A stretch of 64,000 bases of DNA, taken from Stenotrophomonas rhizophila (GTDB lineage Bacteria > Pseudomonadota > Gammaproteobacteria > Xanthomonadales > Xanthomonadaceae). Position 1 is the stretch's first letter. Each line of letters opens with the position of its first letter. The translations under genes and the position numbers were made by a program. The notes under the pieces are model-generated. The model was not told the origin of the DNA and made no database searches. It worked only from the letters and a program-made list of their open reading frames with translations. Below, piece after piece: positions 1 through 9,110 of this stretch. The stretch is from the NCBI RefSeq assembly GCF_001704155.1, contig NZ_CP016294.1, forward strand, positions 1,485,501-1,549,500, read 5' to 3'.

Positions 1-348
1 AAGATCTGCACGCATCGTGTAACCGATGGCCATGCCTTCGACTTCGGCGCCGGCGAAGGGAGCGAGTGTCCTGATGATGCCGCAAGGTCGGCGATCTGGC
101 ACTTCCCGCTGCCAGGAATGGAGCTGTGCTACTACGGCGGCACCGGGCAGGGCGTCAGCCTTGGCCATACGTGCATCCGGGCAATCAAGGCCAACAGTGC
201 CCTCATAAAAATCAACAGCTTCGATACGCCGGTGACCGGCCCGGATGGCGCGTACACGATCAAGGCCCATGGCGAGCCGATTGATGGGCTGGTATCCAGC
301 ATGTCGGTCGAGGATACGGCGGCCCGCAACCCGGGAGAGGAACCTTGA
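1..348 (+). CDS. C-terminal part of an unrecognised protein (cut by window edge)
   Basis: The frame is open from the first base to the TGA at 346-348 and gives the last 115 residues of a protein whose start lies outside the window. The visible part contains the short stretches PGMELCYYGGTGQG and SVEDTAARNPGEEP. I see no membrane segment and no catalytic motif that I recognise. The stop is four bases from the end of the convergent TetR gene. An internal ATG at 118 could be taken as a start, but the frame continues upstream of it with ordinary codon use, so a truncated longer gene is more likely. Function unknown. Confidence 0.5.
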   Translation, partial: KICTHRVTDGHAFDFGAGEGSECPDDAARSAIWHFPLPGMELCYYGGTGQGVSLGHTCIRAIKANSALIKINSFDTPVTGPDGAYTIKAHGEPIDGLVSSMSVEDTAARNPGEEP

Positions 349-352
349 ATGA

Positions 353-1018
353 TCAACGCGTTGGCGGGTAGCCCGCGATCGTCCGCGCCCCGGTGATGAT
401 CATGCGCAGCATCTGCGCGGTCTGTTCGATCATCTCCGGGTCGCGCTCCGGTGGCTGGTCCAGCGCGGTGCCGCCCATGGCGAACACCAGCCGGGTGATC
501 GCCTTGGCCACCAGGTGCGGCTCGTGCAGCAGCGCGCCGTTGTCGGCATGCGCCAGCCGGATCAGGTCCACGCAGAGCTCTTCTTCGAAGTAGTTCAGTT
601 CGCGCTCGACGGCCTGCTTGAAGGCATCGGAGCCGGCACTGCCTTCTCGCAGCAATACGTGCAGCAGGCGGTCATCGGCGCGCAGCTGTTCGAAAAACGT
701 TTCCACCGACAGGCGAATGACACTGCGGTCCGACGATGCCGCGCGCTGGCGCGACTCACCAATGATGGTGCGCAGCGAACGGCCGGCCAGGTCGATCAGG
801 GCCACGGTCAGTTCGTCCATGTCGCGGAACTGGCGGTAGAACGAGTTCGGGGCGATCCCGGCTTCGCGGGCGACCTCGCGCAGACTCAGGGTCGACACGC
901 TGCGGTGCGGGCCGATCAGGGTCAGGGCGGCGGCCAGCAGGTCCTCACGTGAAATCGAGGCTTTGCGTGCCGGCAGGGCGTCGTCGTGGACGGTCAGGTG
1001 CGAATCGGGCGGGGTCAT
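353..1018 (-). CDS. desT: TetR-family repressor of unsaturated fatty acid synthesis (DesT/FabR type)
   Basis: A 221-residue TetR-family regulator. The N-terminal helix-turn-helix contains SLREVAREAGIAPNSFYRQF, very close to the FabR/DesT recognition helix region, followed by an all-helical ligand domain. In Pseudomonas and enterobacteria these repressors sense the ratio of saturated to unsaturated acyl groups and repress desaturase or fabA/fabB genes. Here the gene is divergent from a ferredoxin reductase and a desaturase, the same arrangement as desT with desCB in Pseudomonas, which supports DesT over FabR. The 93-base gap holds a strong palindrome (1067-1090), a likely shared operator. The start ATG (1016-1018) is the first in frame before the HTH. 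Specificity is inferred from context. Confidence 0.85.
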   Translation of the reverse strand: MTPPDSHLTVHDDALPARKASISREDLLAAALTLIGPHRSVSTLSLREVAREAGIAPNSFYRQFRDMDELTVALIDLAGRSLRTIIGESRQRAASSDRSVIRLSVETFFEQLRADDRLLHVLLREGSAGSDAFKQAVERELNYFEEELCVDLIRLAHADNGALLHEPHLVAKAITRLVFAMGGTALDQPPERDPEMIEQTAQMLRMIITGARTIAGYPPTR

Positions 1019-1066
1019 CCAGGGGCCAGACGGTCAAGTCCCTGAATCATAGCCGGTCTGAGTAAT

Positions 1067-1090
1067 ATACAACTGTATACACAGCTGTAT
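1067..1090. promoter_or_regulatory. Candidate DesT/TetR operator (24-base imperfect palindrome)
   Basis: The 24 bases match their own reverse complement at 20 positions. They read as two overlapping half-palindromes, ATACA-AC-TGTAT and ATACACAGCTGTAT, sharing a central TGTATACA. The site lies between the divergent regulator and the desC-desB genes, 22 bases upstream of the desC ATG, where a bound TetR dimer would block transcription. The operator role is inferred from symmetry and position. Confidence 0.6.
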
Positions 1091-1111
1091 GCTCGCCCGT
1101 ATAGTGGCGTC

Positions 1112-2185
1112 ATGAGCGCACTTCCTCGTCCTGCCGGCCGCCGTTCCTCCCTCTCGCCCCGCCACTGGGTGTCCGAGGAGCTTTTCGACTTCTGGGCCGG
1201 CCGGGTGCATCCGCTATGGACCCTGCGCCGGGCGCGGGCACGGCTGGTGTCCCGCACTGCGGCCAGCGCCGACGCGGTCACTCTGGTCCTGCGCCCGAAC
1301 CGGCATTTCCGCGGGGTGGCCCCGGGCCAGCACGTGAACCTGGGCGTGGAAGTGGACGGCCGCCGCCTGTCGCGCAGCTACAGCCCGACCCTGCTGGATG
1401 ACGGCTGCCTGGCGATCACCGTGAAAAAGGTCGCGGGCGGCAAGGTCAGCCAGCACTTGGCGCAGCACGCACAGGTGGGCGAGGTGTTCGAGCTGGGCCA
1501 GGCCTTCGGTGAGATGACCCTGGCGGCGACGCCTGCGGCGCGGGTGCTGCTGCTCGCTGCGGGCAGCGGCATCACCCCGATGCGCGCGCTGGTACGCCAG
1601 ATGGAGACCGCCGGCATGCCGGTGCAGGTGGACCTGGTGTACTGGGCGCAGCAGCGCGAGGCGGTGTGCTTCGCCGACGAGCTGGCCGATATCACCGCCC
1701 GCCATCCCGGTTTCCGCGTGCACCTTGCGCTGACCCGCGATCAGACTGCGCCGGCCGCGCGCGTGGGCGACTACGATTTCAGCGCGCTGGGCGATCTTTC
1801 CAGCGCGCAGGTGATGGCCTGTGGACCGGGCGGTTTCGTCGAGGCCGCCAACACGCGGCTGCAGGGGCAGGTCGCCTCGCTGCAATCCGAAGCCTTCACC
1901 CCGCCGGTGCTGCCTGATGCAGAAACCGGCACGGTGCGCGTGGAGCTGCGCCGCAGTGGCCGCACCCTGGAACTGCCGCGCGGTACGTCGCTGCTGCAGG
2001 CGCTGGAAGCCGAAGGGCTGCGCCCGGCCAGCGGCTGCCGCATGGGCATCTGCAATACCTGCGTGTGCGGCAAGGCCAGTGGCGTGACCCGCCACACCCT
2101 GACCGGCGAGTACGCGGCCGAACCGGCCACGCAAGTGAAGCTGTGCGTTAACAGCGCCAGCACCGACCTGATCCTGGAGCTTTGA
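1112..2185 (+). CDS. desC: Ferredoxin reductase-like flavoprotein with 2Fe-2S domain, electron donor to the desaturase
   Basis: 357 residues in the order FAD domain, NAD(P)H domain, plant-type ferredoxin domain. RSYS near residue 90 is the flavin-binding RxYS motif. GSGITPM near residue 152 is the nucleotide-binding loop. The C-terminal CRMGICNTC followed by LCVN supplies the four cysteines of a 2Fe-2S cluster (C-x4-C-x2-C-xn-C). It should pass electrons from NADPH to the membrane desaturase encoded immediately downstream, as DesC does for DesB in Pseudomonas. The two genes are two bases apart, so they form an operon under the palindromic operator upstream. The Shine-Dalgarno sequence before ATG 1112 is weak, so the start could be slightly different. 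Confidence 0.85.
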   Translation: MSALPRPAGRRSSLSPRHWVSEELFDFWAGRVHPLWTLRRARARLVSRTAASADAVTLVLRPNRHFRGVAPGQHVNLGVEVDGRRLSRSYSPTLLDDGCLAITVKKVAGGKVSQHLAQHAQVGEVFELGQAFGEMTLAATPAARVLLLAAGSGITPMRALVRQMETAGMPVQVDLVYWAQQREAVCFADELADITARHPGFRVHLALTRDQTAPAARVGDYDFSALGDLSSAQVMACGPGGFVEAANTRLQGQVASLQSEAFTPPVLPDAETGTVRVELRRSGRTLELPRGTSLLQALEAEGLRPASGCRMGICNTCVCGKASGVTRHTLTGEYAAEPATQVKLCVNSASTDLILEL

Positions 2186-2187
2186 GC

Positions 2188-3309
2188 ATGCCTGCCGTGC
2201 ATAACCGTGTGTTGTCCGCCGCCGAACTCGACGCGTTCGGCAACGAACTGGACGCCCTGCGTGCCCGCCACCTGGCGACGCTGGGTGACGCCGATGCGCG
2301 CTACATCCGCCGCGTGGTCGCGGGCGTGCGCTGGACCGGCGTGGCCGGCCGCGCGCTGCTGTTCCTGGGCGCATTCGTGCACAGCGTGCTGATTCCGGCC
2401 TGGATTGCCGGCGTAGCGCTGCTGGCGCTGTCCAAGATCCTGGAAAACATGGAGCTGGCGCACAACGTCATCCACGGCCAGTACGACTGGATGGGCGACC
2501 CGCAGCTGCAGGGCAGCACCTACGAGTGGGACATCGTCGGCACCGCCGACAACTGGCGCAAGACCCACAACTTCCGCCACCACACTTACACCAACGTACG
2601 CGGGCTGGACGATGACATCGGCTACGGCCTGCTGCGGATCTTCCCCGAACAGCGCTGGCGCCCGTTCTACCTGACCCAGCCGGTGGTGGCGGTGGTGTTC
2701 GCGCTGCTGTTCGAATGGGGCATCGCCATCCAGGACCTGCGCCTGGGCCGTTGGTTTGCCGGCAAGATCACCTTCCGCCAGCTGCTGGCACAGGCGCGCC
2801 CGGTGGGGCGCAAGATGGGCAGGCAGATGTTCAAGGACTACCTGCTGTTCCCGGCGCTGGCCGGCCCGTTCTTCCTGCCGGTGCTGCTGGGCAACGTGGT
2901 GGCCAATGTGATCCGCAACGTGTGGACCTACGTGGTGATCTTCTGCGGGCATTTCACTGCCGATGCGGAGACCTTCCCGAAGGAATGCGTGCGCGATGAA
3001 AGCCGTGGCCATTGGTACCTGCGCCAGCTTCGCGGTTCGTCGAACATCGCCGGCGGCAAGGTCATGAACCTGATGACCGGTAACCTCAGCCACCAGATCG
3101 AGCACCACTTCTTCCCCGATGTGCCGGCCAATCGTTACGCCGCGATTGCGGTGGACGTGAAGGACATCTGCGCGCGCTACGGCCAGCACTACAACAACGG
3201 CTCGCTGCCGAAGCAGTTCGGCCAGGTGATGTGGCGGATCCTGCGCCACGCCTTCCCCAGCCGCCCGGCGCGGGTGAAGCCGCTGGTCACCGCCGAACAG
3301 GGCGCATGA
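2188..3309 (+). CDS. desB: Membrane acyl-CoA (fatty acid) desaturase
   Basis: 373 residues with the three histidine boxes of membrane di-iron desaturases: HNVIH, HNFRHH and HQIEHH, plus hydrophobic segments around residues 50-80 and 160-250. It introduces double bonds into acyl-CoA or lipid acyl chains at the inner membrane to adjust fluidity, using oxygen and electrons from the reductase encoded just before it. I start at ATG 2188, which has GGAG eight bases upstream. A TTG two codons earlier overlaps the desC stop and is less likely. It is the second gene of the desC-desB operon and convergent with the phosphatase downstream. The regiospecificity (delta-9 or other) cannot be read from the sequence. 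Confidence 0.85.
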   Translation: MPAVHNRVLSAAELDAFGNELDALRARHLATLGDADARYIRRVVAGVRWTGVAGRALLFLGAFVHSVLIPAWIAGVALLALSKILENMELAHNVIHGQYDWMGDPQLQGSTYEWDIVGTADNWRKTHNFRHHTYTNVRGLDDDIGYGLLRIFPEQRWRPFYLTQPVVAVVFALLFEWGIAIQDLRLGRWFAGKITFRQLLAQARPVGRKMGRQMFKDYLLFPALAGPFFLPVLLGNVVANVIRNVWTYVVIFCGHFTADAETFPKECVRDESRGHWYLRQLRGSSNIAGGKVMNLMTGNLSHQIEHHFFPDVPANRYAAIAVDVKDICARYGQHYNNGSLPKQFGQVMWRILRHAFPSRPARVKPLVTAEQGA

Positions 3310-3339
3310 CCGCACACGTGCTGGAAGACGAATCGCCGG

Positions 3340-4467
3340 TCAGTCCTCCAGGCCCATCTTTCCTTCGGCCAGCGGCACCCGTGAGCCATCCAGCAGGCCA
3401 CGGCTGACCGCGCCGTCTTCGATGAACAGCAGTTCGCCGTTCTCGCCGTTCTTGATGCTGCTGTCGATGGCGATGATGCGCCCGCCGTGGAAACTGCTCA
3501 CGTGCGGCATCGAGGTATGTCCGACCACGATGCGCTTGAGCTCGAGGTCCTTGAGCAGGGCATCGACCTGGTCGGTAGCCATCTGCCCGTCAAAGTAGCC
3601 ACGGAACCAGATCGGACTGGTCTTGCCGTCGAACAGGCGTGCCGTGTCCGGTGCGGCCTTGACCTGGTCTTTGGGCAGGCCGACCGAAGCCTGGTACAGA
3701 GTGTTGGTGGCGTCCAGCCCGCGTACCAGGTCCAGGTTCTGCGGCGCGATGCCGCCGTGCAGGAACAGCGTATCGCCGATCTGCAGCATCACCGGGCGGG
3801 TCCGCAGCCACTGGCCGATCACCGAGTCGGCGCCGTAGAGCGCCGGGTAGCTGCGGCCCAGCAGCTGGGCGCTCTTGAGGTATTTGGGGTTCACGTAGCG
3901 CAGGTCGTCGTACAGCACCATGGTTTCATGGTTGCCCAGCACGAAGTGCACCGCGCCACCGGCCGCAGCGGCCTGCTGCTGCAGGCTGTACAGCAGCCAG
4001 AAGGCCTCGGTCACCTGCGGGCCACGATCAAATACATCACCGGCCACCACCAGCGTGGCGCTGCCCAGTGACCAGTGGTCGTCGCTGTCGATGACATGAT
4101 GAGCGCGCAGCAGCTTGACCAGCAGGCCGTACTGGCCGTGGATGTCCGACACCGCCACGATGCGCGGCGTGGCCGGGTACTGCGCGGTGCTGGCCAGCTG
4201 AGGTGCAGCCACCGTCAAGGGATGCGGGTAACCGCATTCGGGCAGCACCACCGTGCCGGCACCGCGCGCCGGCAGGTCACGCTCGACCACGTGGTCATTG
4301 CACACCCACTGCGCCTGGTGGCCCTTGCTGGTCATGAACACGTAGGGGCCGTCGGCATCCACATGTTCGGCCGGCGCGGGAACCTCGCGGGCGGCGGCAA
4401 GCAGGGGAACCAGGACAAGCCCGGCCAGGATCAGGCGGGCGGCGGCGGAACGGGCACGAGGCGGCAT
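3340..4467 (-). CDS. Exported calcineurin-like metallophosphatase (Shewanella-like phosphatase type)
   Basis: 375 residues with an N-terminal signal peptide (hydrophobic core LILAGLVLVPLLAAA). The catalytic metal motifs occur in order: SDIHGQYG, GDVFDRGP and GNHETM, followed by VGHTSMPHVSSFHGG. This is the PPP/calcineurin-like fold with two metal ions, and the product is probably a periplasmic or outer-membrane phosphatase. The longest frame starts 15 codons earlier, but ATG 4465-4467 directly precedes the signal peptide and has GGAAG six bases upstream. It lies 123 bases downstream of the siderophore receptor on the same strand and need not belong to that operon. The substrate is unknown. 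Confidence 0.8.
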   Translation of the reverse strand: MPPRARSAAARLILAGLVLVPLLAAAREVPAPAEHVDADGPYVFMTSKGHQAQWVCNDHVVERDLPARGAGTVVLPECGYPHPLTVAAPQLASTAQYPATPRIVAVSDIHGQYGLLVKLLRAHHVIDSDDHWSLGSATLVVAGDVFDRGPQVTEAFWLLYSLQQQAAAAGGAVHFVLGNHETMVLYDDLRYVNPKYLKSAQLLGRSYPALYGADSVIGQWLRTRPVMLQIGDTLFLHGGIAPQNLDLVRGLDATNTLYQASVGLPKDQVKAAPDTARLFDGKTSPIWFRGYFDGQMATDQVDALLKDLELKRIVVGHTSMPHVSSFHGGRIIAIDSSIKNGENGELLFIEDGAVSRGLLDGSRVPLAEGKMGLED

Positions 4468-4590
4468 CGGAAACTTCCAGCGGATCGGGGCAGGCGGCGA
4501 TACGCCGCCCACCCGATCCTAACCGCCGCCACACCCCTCAGGTATGCCCCATTGGTCAGCCCACCATGCGCAATGTGGCCGCGCGGCCCC

Positions 4591-6828
4591 TCAGAAACTG
4601 GCCCGCAGATTGAACAACACCCGCCGCGGCTCGCCCCAGTAGCCCGAATTGAAGAACCCGACATTCCGGTAATACACCTTGTCGAACAGGTTGGTCACCG
4701 TCACCCCGACGCTCACGTTGTCGGTGACCCGGTACCGCCCCATCAGGTCGAACAGCACATACCCGCCCTGGCGCATCTTGCCGGTGGCGGTGATCGGGGC
4801 CCCGGCCGCGGTGTAGCGCCCGGTGGGGATCGGCTGCATCTGGTAGATCTCGCTCTGTACGCTGAACCCACCGCCGACCATCCACCTGCCGTGGCGCCAG
4901 GTCGTGTTGAAGCGTGCCAGCTGCATGGGGCTGGTGCTGGCGAAGCGGCTGCCGTCCGGGTTGGTGCTGTAGGCGTAGGTGTAGCCGCCGGTCATGCTCC
5001 AGGTGTCGGTGATCGAACCGGACAGTTCGAATTCGGCGCCGTTGGTTTCGATACCCTTGCTGGCGATGTAGGGCACGCTGCCGTCGGGCAGCACGATGTC
5101 GGCGCCGGCCGGGTCGCGCGTGGCCACGTTGTCCTGCTTCATGTAGAAGCCGTTGAGCGAGCCGTACAGGCGGCCGCCGAAGAACTCGCCCTTGAAGCCA
5201 TATTCGTAGTTGCTGCCGGTCACCGGATCCAGCAGCTGGTTGTTGATGTCGCGCAGCGCGGTAGCCTGGAATACATCGGAATAGCTGGCGAACGCGGAGA
5301 TGTTCGCGCTGAGATCGTAGATGGCACCCAGGTACGGGGTCGGCTCATGCGCGGTGGTGCGAGCGCTGCGCCCGGTGAACACACCGTTGACGTCGAAATT
5401 GTCGGTGCTGCTCTTGTAGTCCGAGTAGCGCACACCGGCGATGACCTTGAGCGGGTCGATCGGGTTCAGGCGCACCGCGGCGTAGTAGCCGGTTTCAGTG
5501 GTGGCCGTGGTGTTGGAGGGAATGCCGTAGTTGAACGTGGTCGGCTTGCCGATGTTGCCGTCCCAGCTGTAGATGCTGGGGAAGGCGGCCACGTTGTACG
5601 GGCGCGAGCTGATTCCGGCGCGGATCGTGTCCAGGTTGCGGTCGTAATGGTTCACGCCCACCACCAGTTCGTGCTGGCGCCCGAACAGCTGGAACGGGCC
5701 CGATGCATACAGGTCGAAGGCATCTTCGCGGGTTTCGGACACCGAATAGGTATCGGCGATGCGCAGGCCCAGGCCGGTGACCGGGTCGGCCCAGTTGCCG
5801 GTATTGGAGCCGGCCAGCAGCAGGCTGTCGGTGTCGGTGTTGCGGCGGTTGTAGGCCAGGCGACCGCTCCAGCCGGCCCCGAACTGCTGCTCCAGGGTGA
5901 GGAAATAATTGGTGCTTTCGCGGTTCCATTCGTTCCAGCGTGCTGCGGCGCTGTAGGAGCGCGGCATCTTCGCGGTGCTGCCATCGCGGAAGAACAGCGG
6001 CGAGGCGCTCCAGGCGCCGCCGTCGGATTCGGTCTTGAGGTAATCGATGCCGGCGCGCAGGCGGGTGCTGTCGGTGAGGTCGGCTTCGATCACGCCGTAC
6101 AGGCTGGGTGATTTGTCGTGCTGGAAACGCACCCAGCTTTCCTTGTCGGTGTAGGCGCCGACGAAGCGGCCGCGCACGCGGCCGTTGGCGGTCAGCGGGC
6201 CGGAGACATCCACTTCGCCGCGCCGGTAGTCCCACGAGCCGGCGCTGAGGCTGGTACTGGCCTGGAAGGTGTCGGTCGGGCGCTTGCGCACCATGTTGAC
6301 CGTGGCCGAGGGATTGCCCGAGCCGGTCACCAGGCCGCTGGCGCCGCGCACGATTTCAATGCGCTCGTAGATCGAGGTGTCGCTGAGGATCGAGTTGCCG
6401 CCGGCACCGGTGGTGTAGTTGGTCGGCACGCCATCGAACATGAAGTTGTTGATCGCAAAGCCACGGGCATTGAACAGGGTGCGGTTGCTGTCATACGACT
6501 GCACGGTCACGCCCGGGGTCTGCTGCAGTACTTCGGCGATGGTGATGAGGTTGAAATCCTCGATGCGCTGGCGGGTGAACACCGTGAGCGACTGCGGGGT
6601 TTCGCGCAGGGTCAACGGCAGCTTGGTGGCGGTGTTGGTGCCATACACCTGGTAGCCCTCGGTGCGCTGGGTGACCATCACCTTGTCCAGCTCGGTGGTC
6701 TTAGGGGTGTCCCCGTCCGGCGTGGCGACGGATTGGGCCTGCGCCAGAGAGGGCGCCGTGGCGGCCAGCGCCAGGCACAGGGCAAGGGTGTTCCGGCGCG
6801 GGGCGCCAGCGGTGCGGAAGCGGGACAT
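4591..6828 (-). CDS. TonB-dependent ferric-siderophore receptor
   Basis: 745 residues. A signal peptide (TLALCLALAATAPSLAQAQ) is followed directly by a TonB box region and a plug domain (TLRETPQSLTVFTRQRIEDF, QTPGVTV, RGFAINNFMFDG), then a beta barrel ending in the outer-membrane sorting residue Phe (NLRASF). The plug resembles FpvA/FhuE/FoxA-type receptors. There is no N-terminal signalling domain, so it probably does not act on an anti-sigma factor. It is the last gene of a four-gene iron operon starting at 9092. The start ATG 6828 is preceded by GAGG at seven bases; the longer open frame upstream is not signal-peptide-like. The siderophore is unknown. Confidence 0.9.
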   Translation of the reverse strand: MSRFRTAGAPRRNTLALCLALAATAPSLAQAQSVATPDGDTPKTTELDKVMVTQRTEGYQVYGTNTATKLPLTLRETPQSLTVFTRQRIEDFNLITIAEVLQQTPGVTVQSYDSNRTLFNARGFAINNFMFDGVPTNYTTGAGGNSILSDTSIYERIEIVRGASGLVTGSGNPSATVNMVRKRPTDTFQASTSLSAGSWDYRRGEVDVSGPLTANGRVRGRFVGAYTDKESWVRFQHDKSPSLYGVIEADLTDSTRLRAGIDYLKTESDGGAWSASPLFFRDGSTAKMPRSYSAAARWNEWNRESTNYFLTLEQQFGAGWSGRLAYNRRNTDTDSLLLAGSNTGNWADPVTGLGLRIADTYSVSETREDAFDLYASGPFQLFGRQHELVVGVNHYDRNLDTIRAGISSRPYNVAAFPSIYSWDGNIGKPTTFNYGIPSNTTATTETGYYAAVRLNPIDPLKVIAGVRYSDYKSSTDNFDVNGVFTGRSARTTAHEPTPYLGAIYDLSANISAFASYSDVFQATALRDINNQLLDPVTGSNYEYGFKGEFFGGRLYGSLNGFYMKQDNVATRDPAGADIVLPDGSVPYIASKGIETNGAEFELSGSITDTWSMTGGYTYAYSTNPDGSRFASTSPMQLARFNTTWRHGRWMVGGGFSVQSEIYQMQPIPTGRYTAAGAPITATGKMRQGGYVLFDLMGRYRVTDNVSVGVTVTNLFDKVYYRNVGFFNSGYWGEPRRVLFNLRASF

Positions 6829-6853
6829 GGGAAAACCTCGGTAGCAGCGAAGA

Positions 6854-7171
6854 TCAGGAATCGGGCGCGCGCGATGCGGCGGGGCGTGGCGAGGGTCGCG
6901 CCGTGGGCGCGGTCCGGTAGCTGAGCCAGAGCAGGGGCAGGGCGGCACCGGCGGCGAGGATGCCGCAACCGGCGATGACGCCGTAGGCGATGCCCCAGGC
7001 GCTGATGCTGCAGGCCACGGCGGCGCTCAGTGCGACCCAGCCGAGCAGCCGCAGCCGGCGGCGGCGCGCCGGCGCAGGGGCGGGACCGAAGACATCCCGA
7101 TGGTGGCGTTCCATGGCCAGCGACAGGCACGCAAAGCCGAACAGCGACAGCAGCAGGGCAAGCACGGTCAT
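6854..7171 (-). CDS. Small membrane protein, DUF3325-like, in iron-uptake operon
   Basis: 105 residues with three hydrophobic segments: the N-terminal TVLALLLSLFGFACLSLAM, LLGWVALSAAVACSISAWG, and GVIAGCGILAAGAALPLLWL. This size, topology and gene order (DUF3649, PepSY protein, DUF3325, TonB receptor) match the accessory membrane genes commonly found beside siderophore receptors. Its ATG overlaps the stop of the PepSY gene in the arrangement ATGA, implying translational coupling. The longer frame upstream lies inside the PepSY gene and is not used. Its role is not established; it may assist periplasmic iron release. Confidence 0.75.
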   Translation of the reverse strand: MTVLALLLSLFGFACLSLAMERHHRDVFGPAPAPARRRRLRLLGWVALSAAVACSISAWGIAYGVIAGCGILAAGAALPLLWLSYRTAPTARPSPRPAASRAPDS

Positions 7172-8745
7172 GCGCTGGGCCCGGTCGCGGTGGCCGCGCT
7201 GGCGCGTGGCGCACGCACACGACGCTGCGCCGGCACATGCCGGTTGACCTTGCGCGCGGCCCACAACAGGCCGACACCGACCAGCAGCAGGCCGACATCC
7301 ATGCCGCCCTTGGCCAGGTCGCCTGCGGCAAAGGCCGTGAACATGCCGCCGTGCCAGGCCGCCACGTTGAACACCGGCAGCAGCACGGCGAGCACGCCTG
7401 CACAGGCGAGCTGTTCGACCCACGCGCGGCGCGGCAGGCGCAGCGTGGCATGCACCAGGCACACCGCCCACGCGGCGAAGAACACGCTGATTTCAGCCTT
7501 GGAGCGTTGCTCCAGTGCGGCCGGCAGCAGCCGGTTGCCCCACAGGAACGCGAGCATCGCCACCGGCAGGCCGGCCACGAAGCCGATGTTCAGGCGTTCC
7601 ACGATGCGGAAACCCAGGTGAGGGCGGGCGGGATCGGGCAGCTGTTCGCGCCGCTTCACCGTCCACAGCACCAGCCCGGTGGCCACCATCAGCGTGCCGG
7701 CCACGCCGGACAGGAAGAACAGCCAGCGCATCGCGGTCGGGGCGAAACGGCCGGCGTGCATGCCGATCATGCCGTCGCGGGTGTACACGGTGGCCGAGCG
7801 TTGCGGGGCCTCACCCAGCAGCGTGCCGCGGGCATCGAAGCGCAGCGGTTCGCCGCTGTCGGCAATGCGGTCGCCACTGTCGCGGCGCAGGGTGATGCGC
7901 ATCGCCGCATCGCCGGGCTGGTCGACCACCACGGAGGCGGCATGGCCATCGCCCCACTGCCGCGCAGCTACCGGCAACAGGGCCGCCAGCGCCGGTGGCG
8001 TGGCGGCCTGGCCCAGCGGCTCGACCTTGGCCTCGCGCGGGAACAGCTCGGCGAAGAACGCATCGCGCCCGCCGAAGTTGGCATCCACCGCCCACGGCAT
8101 GTACACGGTCATCAGCGTGATCAACCCGGTGTAGGTGATCATCAGGTGGAACGGCAGCGACAGCACTGCCAGTGCGTTGTGCCCGTCCAGCCAGCTGCGC
8201 TGGCCCTTGCCGCGGCGCAGGGTGAAGAAGTCGGCGAAGATCTTCTTGTGGGTGATCACGCCGCTGACGATGGCCACCAGCATGAACATGGTGCAGAAGC
8301 AGACGAACCAGCGCGCCCAGATCACCGGCACGTAGTGCAGGTCGAAGTGCAGGCGGTAGAAGAAATCGCCGCCGCGCGTTTCGCGCGCCTGCACCGGGGT
8401 GCCGTTGGCATCCAGCGTGGCCTGCCATGGGTTGGGCTGGCCGCGTTTGGGTTCCGGTGCATCCTTGGGCTGCCAGCGCACTGCGGTGGCGTTGCTGCGG
8501 CTGCCGGGCAGTTCGATGGACCAGCGCGTGGCGTCCGGCGCGGTGCGCGCCAGGAAGGCCTGCGCCTGTTCCAGCGCGATCCCGGTAGTGGCCGGCAGGG
8601 TCAGTTCCGGCTGCATCCAGCGGGTCAGTTCCACCCGCCAGTAGCTGGCGGTGCCGGCGATGAAGATCAGGTACAGCACCCAGCCGACCACCAGACCGGA
8701 CCAGGTGTGCAGCACTGCCTGCGACTGACGGAAGCCCTGGCTCAT
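7168..8745 (-). CDS. PepSY-domain inner-membrane protein, probable ferric-siderophore reductase
   Basis: 525 residues. The N-terminal transmembrane helix (LHTWSGLVVGWVLYLIFIAG) with its HTWSG motif, the second helix, and later RLHFDLHY and IVSGVITHKKIF are typical of PepSY-TM proteins; conserved histidines probably bind haem. Five or more helices follow toward the C-terminus. Related proteins (FoxB, FpvG) release iron from siderophores by reduction in the periplasm. It overlaps the DUF3649 gene upstream and the DUF3325 gene downstream by ATGA junctions. The start ATG 8743-8745 fits the first helix; the much longer open frame is an artefact of GC content. Confidence 0.85.
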   Translation of the reverse strand: MSQGFRQSQAVLHTWSGLVVGWVLYLIFIAGTASYWRVELTRWMQPELTLPATTGIALEQAQAFLARTAPDATRWSIELPGSRSNATAVRWQPKDAPEPKRGQPNPWQATLDANGTPVQARETRGGDFFYRLHFDLHYVPVIWARWFVCFCTMFMLVAIVSGVITHKKIFADFFTLRRGKGQRSWLDGHNALAVLSLPFHLMITYTGLITLMTVYMPWAVDANFGGRDAFFAELFPREAKVEPLGQAATPPALAALLPVAARQWGDGHAASVVVDQPGDAAMRITLRRDSGDRIADSGEPLRFDARGTLLGEAPQRSATVYTRDGMIGMHAGRFAPTAMRWLFFLSGVAGTLMVATGLVLWTVKRREQLPDPARPHLGFRIVERLNIGFVAGLPVAMLAFLWGNRLLPAALEQRSKAEISVFFAAWAVCLVHATLRLPRRAWVEQLACAGVLAVLLPVFNVAAWHGGMFTAFAAGDLAKGGMDVGLLLVGVGLLWAARKVNRHVPAQRRVRAPRASAATATGPSA

Positions 8746-9092
8746 GCCGCGCTCCCGGCCAGCAGGGTGGACAGTGCCGCGCCGACGGCGGCTGCCAGTG
8801 CCAGCCCCACCGCTGCACGTGCGACGCTGCGCGCCGCATAGGCCCAGATCGCGGCGAGGGTGTAGATCACGAACGAGGCCATGGTCGCGGCCAGTGCGGC
8901 ATCCGCCAGGCTGCCGGGCAGCAGGCGCGCCAGCGCGGCAGCCCAGGTAGCCGCAACCGCGTAGCCGCCGAGCAGGGCCAGCCCGCCGCGCGCCCAGAGC
9001 ACGCCGTTGCCAGCCTTGCGCGGCGATGCGCGGCGCGGGGTAGCACCGGCCGGTACGGTCGGGGAGGGGGAGGGCGGTAGCGAACGGGACAC
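8742..9092 (-). CDS. Small membrane protein, DUF3649-like, first gene of iron operon
   Basis: About 116 residues with three hydrophobic segments (GGLALLGGYAVAATWAAALA, a middle helix with FVIYTLAAIWAYA, and a C-terminal VGLALAAAVGAALSTLLAG). The gene order with PepSY and DUF3325 partners supports DUF3649. The start is uncertain: I chose GTG 9090-9092, which falls just downstream of the Fur-box-like site. There is no clear Shine-Dalgarno sequence, and the open frame continues upstream through that site. The stop overlaps the PepSY start. It is probably an accessory subunit of siderophore-iron reduction or uptake. Confidence 0.65.
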   Translation of the reverse strand: MSRSLPPSPSPTVPAGATPRRASPRKAGNGVLWARGGLALLGGYAVAATWAAALARLLPGSLADAALAATMASFVIYTLAAIWAYAARSVARAAVGLALAAAVGAALSTLLAGSAA

Positions 9093-9110
9093 GGCGGCGG
9101 GGGCTGCAAA

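Noticed and set aside
4075..6111. 678-codon plus-strand frame opposite the siderophore receptor
   Set aside because: Antisense to a complete TonB receptor with plug and barrel motifs; composition typical of a shadow frame.
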